Part shown: in pieces, positions 7,338-14,148 of the stretch
Layout of the letters: each line of letters opens with the position of its first letter
Numbering within the stretch: the stretch's first letter is position 1
Source: PUPG01 sp031323845
GTDB lineage: Bacteria > Bacteroidota > Bacteroidia > Bacteroidales > UBA7960
Assembly (NCBI GenBank): GCA_031323845.1
Contig: JAVIYP010000044.1
Span: 1-21,220, forward strand
Direction: 5' to 3'
Length of the DNA: 21,220 nt
Translations under genes and position numbers: made by a program
Notes under the pieces: model-generated
Seen by the model: the letters and a program-made list of their open reading frames with translations, nothing else
What the model was told of the DNA's origin: nothing
Database searches by the model: none

Positions 7338-8177
7338 TCAGGGTTTTTTCATGATCAGGACATCCTGGAAATTCAGGCACTCTTCTTTCGGTCTTCCGGT
7401 CCACCATCCTTCATAAAATTCTGTGACAGAAAGGCCGGCTGCAGCTGCCTGTTCCCTGATGAATGCATCGCGATAGGCAATGTTTGCATTTTTCACCCGG
7501 TGGTCGTGCAGGAAATAATCATCGTAACGATAGGGGAAAAAGGGGTTGGCAGCCTTATCCAGATAGGCTTCAGCGCTGCTGGTTATTAAAAAGAAGGTGG
7601 AAAAACAGTGGCCGCCGGGTTTCAGAACGCGGGTGATTTCGTTCAGGTAGCGAACAACTTCAGGCGGCTGCATGTGTGTGAATACAGACGTGAGGACTAC
7701 CTGGTCAAACATACTGTCTGGATAGGGAAAAATAAATGATTCAGCCGGTGTATCAGTATCCAGGTTGTACAGGTCGTTTTTTAACGGGATATGGGTAAAG
7801 CGGAAATTGGGATGTTCTTTATATTTTTTCTGACACCAGCTGATACCCTCCCCGACGATATCAAAGCCTTCATAGCTGCCATGCTGCGGGTCGAGAAAGG
7901 CTGCGAGCGGGCGCGCCACTCTGCCAATGCCGCAGCCAACGTCAAGCACATGATGATGGGGCTGCAGGTCACAGTATGTGATCAGGTTTTCCAGCAGGTC
8001 ATCTCCGGCTTTGACGAAATCGCCCTTACCGGTGAATATTTTTCCTTTGGGGGGCACCAGCGGCAATCGTTTTCCAAACACAGCGTCAAAAACATCGGCC
8101 GGGAAGAAAAAAAGCCGCCGGGCGATTCTGCGGTTCCGCGGACCAAGGGCATAATACAATGTGCGCAGCAAATGCAT
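7338..8177 (-). CDS. Class I SAM-dependent methyltransferase, substrate unknown
   Basis: The protein has 279 residues. The SAM-binding core is clear: motif I VLDVGCGIGRVA (77-88), the acidic ribose-binding residue in YEGFDI (Asp106), the FDQVVLTSVFTHM segment (motif IV region) and TRVLKPGGHCFSTFF (motif VI region). About 70 residues precede the core and include a basic, hydrophobic stretch (RRIARRLFFFPADVF). The C-terminal part is rich in aromatic residues (PFFPYRYDDYFLHDHRV). This is the general Methyltransf_11/25 fold; nothing identifies the substrate. It starts 13 bases after the purA stop, so it is very probably co-transcribed with purA, but the operon does not reveal its function. Confidence 0.85.
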   Translation of the reverse strand: MHLLRTLYYALGPRNRRIARRLFFFPADVFDAVFGKRLPLVPPKGKIFTGKGDFVKAGDDLLENLITYCDLQPHHHVLDVGCGIGRVARPLAAFLDPQHGSYEGFDIVGEGISWCQKKYKEHPNFRFTHIPLKNDLYNLDTDTPAESFIFPYPDSMFDQVVLTSVFTHMQPPEVVRYLNEITRVLKPGGHCFSTFFLITSSAEAYLDKAANPFFPYRYDDYFLHDHRVKNANIAYRDAFIREQAAAAGLSVTEFYEGWWTGRPKEECLNFQDVLIMKKP

Positions 8178-8190
8178 GGGCTTGCTGTTC

Positions 8191-9531
8191 TTAGAGCTTT
8201 ATGGAAAGCCGTTCAAGGATGCCTGCACCCTGGCGGAACATGGTTTGTTTGCGGTCGGGTCCAACCGAAATAATATCAACTCGAATGCCTATAAACTCCT
8301 CAATCAGGCTTACGTAATTCAGCAGGTTTGAAGGCAGTTGTTCAAAGCTTTCGACCTTGTCAAGATCACATTGCCAACCTTCGAGTTCTGTATAAACGGG
8401 GGTAGTCTCGGCAAGCCTTGCAGAAGGAGGCATCATGGTACTGTGCTGCCCGTTAACCTCATAGGCCACACACACCTTAAAACGAGGCAATTGATTAAGC
8501 ACGTCCACTTTGGTCATGATGAGCCTTGACACTCCGTTGATCATAACGGCATATTTAAGAGCAGGCAGGTCGAGCCATCCGCAACGGCGGGGACGGCCTG
8601 TGGTTGAGCCGTATTCCTGTCCCATATTACGCAAATGCTCTCCATCGGCGTCGTTCAGTTCTGTTGGAAAGGGCCCGCTGCCCACTCGTGTACAATAGGC
8701 TTTAAATACGCCAAACACCTCCCCTATGCGCGACGGGGCAAGTCCAAGTCCAACACAGGCTCCGGCGGTTATGGTGTTGGAGGAGGTAACAAAAGGATAT
8801 GAGCCAAAGTCAATGTCAAGCAGTGTTCCTTGCGCTCCCTCTGCCAGGACTCGCGCGCCCTTGTCAAGGGCTTCGTTTACGAAGAGTTCACTTTGCACCT
8901 GGGGGATAGAGAGCAAACGATCCAATCCTTTGAACCAGGCTTTTTCATAGGTTTCAAAATCCAGGCCATCGAGAATAAGCTCCTCAACAGAAAAGCCAAG
9001 ACTGGCCGCAAGCAACATATGTTCAGCTTTGAGTTGCTTGTATCTTTCATTGAAGCCCGGGTCGGAGGCATCGGCAAGACGGATACCGCTGCGGGCAACC
9101 TTATCGGTATAAGCAGGACCTATACCCTTCAGGGTGCTTCCAATTTTAAGTTTACCCTTCTTGTTCTCAAAGGCGGCATCCAGCAAACGGTGAGAAGGCA
9201 ATATCAGATGAGCCTTGCTGCAAAAAAAGAGCGACTCTTTCAACTCTTCAAGGGGCATGTTAAGCTGATCCAGCTCCCTGCTGAAAATGAAAGGGTCAAC
9301 AACCACTCCGTTACCTACCACGTTGATGCAACCACGGTGGAATATCCCGGATGGAATGGTGTGCAATATGTACTTCTTGTTCTCAAATACCAGGGAGTGT
9401 CCGGCATTGGGGCCGCCCTGAAAACGCGCCACCATCTTGTAATGAGGAGTCAGCACGTCGACGATCTTACCCTTGCCTTCATCACCCCACTGCAAGCCAA
9501 GTAAAACATCTGCTTTGTTGAGTTCTTTCAT
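8191..9531 (-). CDS. purA: Adenylosuccinate synthetase
   Basis: The enzyme joins aspartate to IMP with GTP, the first committed step from IMP to AMP. The 446 residues are slightly more than the usual 420-435. The signature motifs are complete and in order: GLQWGDEGKGK with catalytic Asp near the N-terminus, GGPNAGH, GNGVVVDP, KGIGPAYTDK, EGAQGTLLDIDFGSYPFVTSSN, CTRVGSGPFPTEL, STTGRPRRCGWLD, and TKVDVLN of the guanine-binding region. I start it at 9531 (MKELNKADVLLG). The open frame extends upstream to 9597, but a near-perfect promoter at 9594-9564 lies inside that extension, and the extra residues are not family-like. A methyltransferase gene follows 13 bases after the stop. Confidence 0.96.
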   Translation of the reverse strand: MKELNKADVLLGLQWGDEGKGKIVDVLTPHYKMVARFQGGPNAGHSLVFENKKYILHTIPSGIFHRGCINVVGNGVVVDPFIFSRELDQLNMPLEELKESLFFCSKAHLILPSHRLLDAAFENKKGKLKIGSTLKGIGPAYTDKVARSGIRLADASDPGFNERYKQLKAEHMLLAASLGFSVEELILDGLDFETYEKAWFKGLDRLLSIPQVQSELFVNEALDKGARVLAEGAQGTLLDIDFGSYPFVTSSNTITAGACVGLGLAPSRIGEVFGVFKAYCTRVGSGPFPTELNDADGEHLRNMGQEYGSTTGRPRRCGWLDLPALKYAVMINGVSRLIMTKVDVLNQLPRFKVCVAYEVNGQHSTMMPPSARLAETTPVYTELEGWQCDLDKVESFEQLPSNLLNYVSLIEEFIGIRVDIISVGPDRKQTMFRQGAGILERLSIKL

Positions 9532-9563
9532 TATCCTTCTTTTTTTTGACGTTATAAGACAGC

Positions 9564-9594
9564 CAAAAATAAGACATTTTACACAGAGAACAAA
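9564..9594 (-). promoter_or_regulatory. purA promoter, close match to the Bacteroidota consensus
   Basis: On the minus strand TTTG (9594-9591), 19 bases, then TATTTTTG (9571-9564) fits TTTG-N19-TAnnTTTG exactly. Transcription would start near 9557, leaving a leader of about 25 bases before the ATG at 9531. It lies between fur and purA, so purA has its own promoter. Confidence 0.75.
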
Positions 9595-9663
9595 CAATAT
9601 TTAAGAAAGTAGATGAAGATTAAGATCAGGATTCTTGCCGGCTCAGGCGGTGTTGTCTTGTCT

Positions 9664-10146
9664 CTATATGTGCTCATGCTGCCCGCTGCACTTTTTGCAG
9701 GTGCCATAAAAAGCCAATGAACGCTTCTGAACATCAAAATTAAAGAGATCACTCACAGATTGCTGTATGGCCAGCAAGCGGGGGTCACAAAACTCGTACA
9801 CTTCTCCGCAGGAAGAACATACAAGGTGATCATGCTGACTATACTTGTAGGATTTTTCAAACTGGGCGACATTCCTCCCAAACTGATGCTTCAGCACAAG
9901 GTTGCATTTCACCAGGAGTTCAATGGTATTGTATAACGTTGCCCTGCTGACCCTGTATTTGTTGTTTTTCATTCTGATGTACAACGATTCCACGTCAAAA
10001 TGACCATCCGTATTGTAAATTTCACGCAGAATAGTGTAGCGCTCAGGGGTGCGTCTGTGGCCGTTATTCTGCAAATAGGCAGAGAAGATATTTTTTACCG
10101 ACTCAAAAACATCATGGTTATCCTGTGGTCCTTGTTTTTCTTTCAT
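9664..10146 (-). CDS. fur: Fur-family metal-dependent repressor
   Basis: This 160-residue cytosolic dimer represses iron-uptake or stress genes when metal is bound. An N-terminal winged helix (about 15-95) includes HRRTPERYTILREIY and the recognition region YRVSRATLYNTIELL. The C-terminal metal and dimer domain has HDHLVCSSC (His105, His107, Cys110, Cys113), then CKKC (Cys150, Cys153), giving the four-cysteine structural zinc site. A regulatory-site histidine lies in DGHFDVESLY (His49). The position that is Asp in peroxide sensor PerR is Glu118 here, which favours iron-sensing Fur over PerR. I chose the ATG at 10146 because the longer frame starts with GTG inside the terminator stem upstream. 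The gene is separated from relA/spoT by that terminator. Confidence 0.9.
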   Translation of the reverse strand: MKEKQGPQDNHDVFESVKNIFSAYLQNNGHRRTPERYTILREIYNTDGHFDVESLYIRMKNNKYRVSRATLYNTIELLVKCNLVLKHQFGRNVAQFEKSYKYSQHDHLVCSSCGEVYEFCDPRLLAIQQSVSDLFNFDVQKRSLAFYGTCKKCSGQHEHI

Positions 10147-10168
10147 TTTCGCAATCTTTTCAGAATAC

Positions 10169-10205
10169 AAAAAAACCCCGCTTAGCACTTAGCCGGCTAA
10201 CGAGG
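10169..10205 (-). terminator. Intrinsic terminator of relA/spoT
   Basis: On the minus strand a stem forms between 10205-10196 and 10186-10176. It has ten pairs, one of them G-U, with one bulged base and a 9-base loop, and is followed by seven T's (10175-10169). It lies 73 bases after the relA/spoT stop and just before fur. A GTG in the stem (10188-10186) opens the frame of fur but is very unlikely to be a real start. Confidence 0.75.
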
Positions 10206-10208
10206 CAA

Positions 10209-10216
10209 TAAAGGTA
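10209..10216 (-). promoter_or_regulatory. Weak candidate -7 element for fur
   Basis: TACCTTTA on the minus strand (10216-10209) matches TAnnTTTG in all but the last base. No good -33 element stands at the right distance. If used, the terminator hairpin would lie in the fur leader, an arrangement resembling attenuation. Confidence 0.25.
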
Positions 10217-10277
10217 CAAAAAAAATCTTATTTGAAATGTTTTTAAATAAACGCAGTCTTATTTGAATTTCATCAGC

Positions 10278-12524
10278 TTATGCGTCGGGCTCCATTTTTC
10301 CGATCCTGGAAATTTTTTCAACCCCCTTTATTTTCTTCAGTTTTTTGATCAGATGGTTCAGCTGTTTTGTGTCGTTTATATACAGCATGATTACCCCCTC
10401 GAAGGTTCCATGATGGGTATCGAAATGAATGTTTCTGATGTTTACGTTATATTCGTTGCTGATCGTATCGGTAATGCTTTTCAGCAGACCGAGTTCATCA
10501 ATCCCTTTAATCCTGATGCCGGAGAGAAAAGCGATGGATTCATGGGTAACCCATTTGGCTTTTACAACCCGGTAGGCATATTTTGACATCATCTGCACCG
10601 CATTGGGGCAGTTGTTTCTATGGATTTTTATACCGTCGTGGATGGTGACAAAGCCAAACACGTCGTCGCCGGGTATGGGATTACAGCAGGGCGAAAGCGA
10701 ATAGGTCAGGTTATCCATGTTGTCACCGATGAGCAAGGTATCCGGTTTCTCTTTGAATTGCTGGCGAATGGGGTCGGCTGCGGGTTCCTTCTCCGCAGCG
10801 GTTTCCCTGGTCCTTGCAAAAGGATTTCTTAAATAGCTGAGCAGTCCGCCTTTTTCCTGTTCAGCAGCGTAGGCTTTGATCTCTTTCTGACCGATTTTTT
10901 CAGTTGCCACTTCATAATAGAGGTCCAGCGGGGCTTTTAATTTAAAGTAATCGACCAGTTTCTGGATATTTTCCTGGGTGTATTCAATTTTAAATTGTCT
11001 CAATTTGCGTTCAAGGATCTCCTTGCCTTCTTCAGCCTGTGCTTTTCTCTGTTCTTTGAGAGCTGATTTGATTTTCCCTTTGGCCCGTGCGGTAGTGACG
11101 TAGTTTAGCCAGTCAGGTTTGGGGTGTTGCTTTTTGGATGTAATAATTTCAACCTGGTCACCGCTTTTCAGGGTATGGCTAAGGGGAACAAGTTTGTGGT
11201 TCACTTTGGCACCAAGACAGTTATTGCCCACCTGGGTATGGATGCTGTAGGCAAAATCAAGGGCGGTTGAATTCATCGGCAGCGTACGAAGCTCCCCTTT
11301 GGGAGTAAACACCACAATCTCATCCGAAAACAGGTTGAGTTTAAAATCATCAATAAAGTCCAGGGCATCTGTCTCGGAGCTTTTAAGGATCTCCCTGATT
11401 CGGCGCAACCATTTGTCTATGCCGCTTTCACCGCTTTTTGACTCTTTATATTTCCAGTGAGCGGCATATCCTTTTTCGGCGACTTCGTCCATACGCAGTG
11501 TTCTGATCTGCACCTCAACCCATTTTCCCTGACGGCTCATTACAGTGGTGTGAAGTGACTCATAGCCATTTGCCTTCGGGGTAGAGATCCAGTCGCGCAG
11601 GCGGTCCGGATTCGGCTGATAGCAATCCGTAACGATGGAGTAAACCTTCCAGCAATCGGCTTTTTCTCTGTATTCGGGCGAATTCAGCACAAAGCGTACG
11701 GCAAAAACGTCGTAGACCTCCTCAAAAGGAATCTCCTTTTTTTTCATCTTATTCCAGATTGAGCTTATGGATTTTGTCCTGGCCTGGATGACAAAGTCCA
11801 TATTTTCTCTTTGGAGTGCCTTTCTGACGGGGTAGGTGAACGACTGGATGAAGCGATTACGTTCTTCTTTGGTATCGGCCAGTTTTTGTACAATGGTTTG
11901 GTAGACTTCCGGTTCGGTGTATTTCATTCCGAGGTCTTCCAGTTCGCTTTTAATGGCATGAAAGCCCAGTCTGTGTGCCAGGGGTGCAAACAGGTACAGT
12001 GTTTCGCTGGCCACCTTTTGCTGTTTCTGTGGCGGCAGTGAGTCGAGCGTACGCATATTGTGCAGGCGATCCGCCAGTTTGATGAGGATCACACGAACAT
12101 CATCAGACAGGGTAAGCAGCATTTTGCGGAAGTTCTCAGCCTGCACTGAACTGGTCTGGTCAAAGATATCCGAGATCTTGGTCAGGCCGTCAATAACCCT
12201 GGCCACTTCTTCTCCAAAGTAGTCTGCAATATCTTCGAGCGTATAATCCGTATCTTCAACGACATCATGCAGCAGGGCACATACCACACTGGTGGCTCCC
12301 AGGCCGATTTCTTCGACTACGATACGGGCAACCGCAATGGGGTGGTAGATATAGGGTTCACCGCTTTTACGCCTGTGGTCGATGTGGGCCTTGGCAGCAA
12401 AGTCAAAAGCCTTTCTGATCAGCTTCCTGCCCTCTTTGCTCATGGCAGGGCGGCAAACCGACAGTAACGCACGATAGCGTTTAACTATCTCTGACCTTTC
12501 TTTTTCAAGCACTGCCTGATTCAT
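10278..12524 (-). CDS. (p)ppGpp synthetase/hydrolase, RelA/SpoT family
   Basis: This is a 748-residue stringent-response enzyme. The hydrolase HD domain is intact: His61, His86-Asp87 in HDVVEDT, and Asp151 in KLADRLHNMRTL. The synthetase domain has YDVFAVRF (catalytic Asp271), RDWISTPKANGYESLHTTV, and Glu336 in WVEVQIRT followed by AEKGYAAHWKYKE. At the motif separating bifunctional enzymes (RxKD) from synthetase-only RelA (ExDD) it reads RLRD (307-310), so a basic, bifunctional type is expected. A TGS domain follows (about 405-465: DEIVVFTPKGEL), then a cysteine-containing segment (SPCCNPIPGDD...HRNNCPN) and a C-terminal ACT domain (about 670-745). It lies 136 bases after glyA, in a junction with two strong hairpins, and ends at a clear terminator. 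The name rel, relA or spoT is a matter of convention here. Confidence 0.96.
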   Translation of the reverse strand: MNQAVLEKERSEIVKRYRALLSVCRPAMSKEGRKLIRKAFDFAAKAHIDHRRKSGEPYIYHPIAVARIVVEEIGLGATSVVCALLHDVVEDTDYTLEDIADYFGEEVARVIDGLTKISDIFDQTSSVQAENFRKMLLTLSDDVRVILIKLADRLHNMRTLDSLPPQKQQKVASETLYLFAPLAHRLGFHAIKSELEDLGMKYTEPEVYQTIVQKLADTKEERNRFIQSFTYPVRKALQRENMDFVIQARTKSISSIWNKMKKKEIPFEEVYDVFAVRFVLNSPEYREKADCWKVYSIVTDCYQPNPDRLRDWISTPKANGYESLHTTVMSRQGKWVEVQIRTLRMDEVAEKGYAAHWKYKESKSGESGIDKWLRRIREILKSSETDALDFIDDFKLNLFSDEIVVFTPKGELRTLPMNSTALDFAYSIHTQVGNNCLGAKVNHKLVPLSHTLKSGDQVEIITSKKQHPKPDWLNYVTTARAKGKIKSALKEQRKAQAEEGKEILERKLRQFKIEYTQENIQKLVDYFKLKAPLDLYYEVATEKIGQKEIKAYAAEQEKGGLLSYLRNPFARTRETAAEKEPAADPIRQQFKEKPDTLLIGDNMDNLTYSLSPCCNPIPGDDVFGFVTIHDGIKIHRNNCPNAVQMMSKYAYRVVKAKWVTHESIAFLSGIRIKGIDELGLLKSITDTISNEYNVNIRNIHFDTHHGTFEGVIMLYINDTKQLNHLIKKLKKIKGVEKISRIGKMEPDA

Positions 12525-12568
12525 GGCTTACAAAAATATTGGTTCATGTCGGCGTGTGTGACCCGACC

Positions 12569-12600
12569 TGTTTGCCGGCAGGGACACACAGGGGCAAACA
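12569..12600 (-). promoter_or_regulatory. Hairpin in the relA/spoT leader with a competing pairing
   Basis: TGTTTGCC (12569-12576) pairs perfectly with GGCAAACA (12593-12600): eight pairs and a 16-base loop, 45-76 bases before the relA/spoT ATG. A second pairing, GTGTGT (12555-12560) plus CCC with GGG plus ACACAC (12584-12589), crosses the first. The two are therefore alternative folds or a pseudoknot. There is no T-run, so it is not a simple terminator. A regulatory role is inference. Confidence 0.4.
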
Positions 12601-12617
12601 CCGCTGCAAGCTTTGCT

Positions 12618-12647
12618 GCCCGGGGTTCAGCAGTCTCCGGCCCGGGC
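12618..12647 (-). other. Hairpin just after the glyA stop
   Basis: GCCCGGG (12618-12624) is the exact reverse complement of CCCGGGC (12641-12647), with one more T-A pair outside (12617/12648) and a 16-base loop. On the minus strand it begins about 13 bases after the glyA stop. It has no following T-run. It may mark the 3' end of glyA mRNA, protect it from exonucleases, or help a factor-dependent stop. Confidence 0.45.
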
Positions 12648-12660
12648 AACATAAAGTGCA

Positions 12661-13941
12661 TTACCATGCAAATAGCGGGAAGCGCATCATCAGGTCGTTG
12701 ACTTTTTTCCTGACGCCGGCGATCACCTGCTCATCATCAATATTGGAGATAACTTCATCAATGAAATCAACGATATGCACCACATCTTCCTCTTTAAGCC
12801 CCCTGGTGGTAACCGCCGGTGTTCCTATGCGGATGCCTGATGTCTGGAATGGAGACCGGCTGTCGAACGGCACCATGTTTTTATTGATGGTGATGTCGGC
12901 CAGAACGAGTGTGTTTTCCACTTTTTTGCCTGTGATCTCCGGGAACTTCGACCTGAGGTCAATCAGCATCAGGTGGTTGTCGGTGCCTTCAGAGGTCACA
13001 TGGTATCCTTTTCCGATAAATGCTTGCGCCATGGCCTTTGCATTCTTCATCACCTGGATGCCGTATTCCCTGAAGGAGGGTTTCAGGGCTTCACCGAAGG
13101 CTACTGCTTTGGCAGCGATGACATGCTCCAGCGGACCGCCCTGTGTGCCCGGAAAGACAGCACTGTCGAGCACGGCCGACATCATTTTGATCTGGCCTTT
13201 GGGAGTCTTCAGCCCCCAGGGGTTTTCAAAATCCTTACCCATCAGGATCAGGCCGCCACGAGGACCGCGCAGCGTTTTATGCGTGGTGGTGGTAATGATG
13301 TGGCAGTGCGGCAGGGGATCGTTCAGCAGTTTTGCCGCAATCAGCCCCGCAGGATGTGCAATATCTGCCAATAAAATGGCACCCACCTTATCGGCGATCT
13401 CACGCATACGCGCATAATCCCAGTCGCGCGGATACGCAGAGGCACCGGCAATGATCATTTTCGGCTTCTCTTGAAGGGCAACCCTCTCCATTTCCTCGTA
13501 ATCAATGGTACCGGTATCCTTGCTTACCGTATACGCTACCGGACGATAGAGTATGCCGGAAAGGTTCACCGGCGCTCCATGCGAGAGATGGCCACCATGG
13601 CTCAGGTCAAGGCCCATAAAGGTATCACCGGGTTTCAGGCAGGCCAGAAACACGGCGGCGTTGGCCTGTGCACCGCTGTGGGGCTGAACATTGGCCCACT
13701 CGGCACCAAAAAGCTCCCGGGCACGATCAATGGCCAGCTGCTCTGTCTGGTCAACTATTTGACAGCCACCGTAATACCTGCGCCCCGGGTAGCCTTCAGC
13801 ATACTTGTTGGTCATTACACTGCCCATGGCCGCCATTACATGCTCGCTGGCAAAATTTTCGGAAGCAATAAGCTCCACCCCGTGAAGCTGACGATCACGC
13901 TCCTGTTCTATCAGGTCAAACACTAAATCATCTCTTTCCAT
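12661..13941 (-). CDS. glyA: Serine hydroxymethyltransferase
   Basis: This PLP enzyme interconverts serine and glycine and supplies methylene-tetrahydrofolate for purine, thymidylate and methionine synthesis. Its 426 residues have the normal length. The PLP lysine is Lys222 in TTTTHKTLRGPRGG; Asp193 and His196 (LADIAHPAGL) hold the cofactor ring. Also conserved are LIASENF (24-30), NKYAEGYPGRRYYGG (45-59), NVQPHSGAQAN (84-94) and the C-terminal SGIRIGTPAVTTRG. It starts divergently from the S9 peptidase gene with a 207-base gap. relA/spoT lies 136 bases behind it, and the structured gap makes it uncertain whether they share a transcript. Confidence 0.97.
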   Translation of the reverse strand: MERDDLVFDLIEQERDRQLHGVELIASENFASEHVMAAMGSVMTNKYAEGYPGRRYYGGCQIVDQTEQLAIDRARELFGAEWANVQPHSGAQANAAVFLACLKPGDTFMGLDLSHGGHLSHGAPVNLSGILYRPVAYTVSKDTGTIDYEEMERVALQEKPKMIIAGASAYPRDWDYARMREIADKVGAILLADIAHPAGLIAAKLLNDPLPHCHIITTTTHKTLRGPRGGLILMGKDFENPWGLKTPKGQIKMMSAVLDSAVFPGTQGGPLEHVIAAKAVAFGEALKPSFREYGIQVMKNAKAMAQAFIGKGYHVTSEGTDNHLMLIDLRSKFPEITGKKVENTLVLADITINKNMVPFDSRSPFQTSGIRIGTPAVTTRGLKEEDVVHIVDFIDEVISNIDDEQVIAGVRKKVNDLMMRFPLFAW

Positions 13942-14148
13942 AAACCGATCCTCTATTTAAAAAATATAAAAAAATGTGAAATTTACTTCGAAAGATCAAA
14001 ATTAAGTATAATTTGGCAATCCGTTAAGTTTGGACCTGGGTAAAAACTTCACCGGCCGGAGCCGGATGGCTAAAAAGAAACCTGTACGTTTTGAAAACCA
14101 ACGTCAGAAAACAATAATACATTAGATGAATCATTTAACAAACACCCT

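Noticed and set aside
9532..9597. Longer N-terminus for purA
   Set aside because: The extension contains the promoter (9594-9564), and its residues are not family-like. The ATG at 9531 places the conserved GLQWGDEGKGK correctly.
10147..10188. Longer N-terminus for fur from GTG
   Set aside because: The GTG lies inside a terminator stem, and the ATG at 10146 gives a normal Fur length.
12531..12538. TATTTTTG on the minus strand as a relA/spoT promoter
   Set aside because: It lies about 6 bases from the ATG and has no -33 element. It would require a leaderless message, so it is most likely chance.
14052..14065. CCGGC/GCCGG hairpin in the glyA-S9 gap
   Set aside because: It is a perfect 5-bp stem but short, lies upstream of both divergent genes, and has no T-run, so it is probably incidental.
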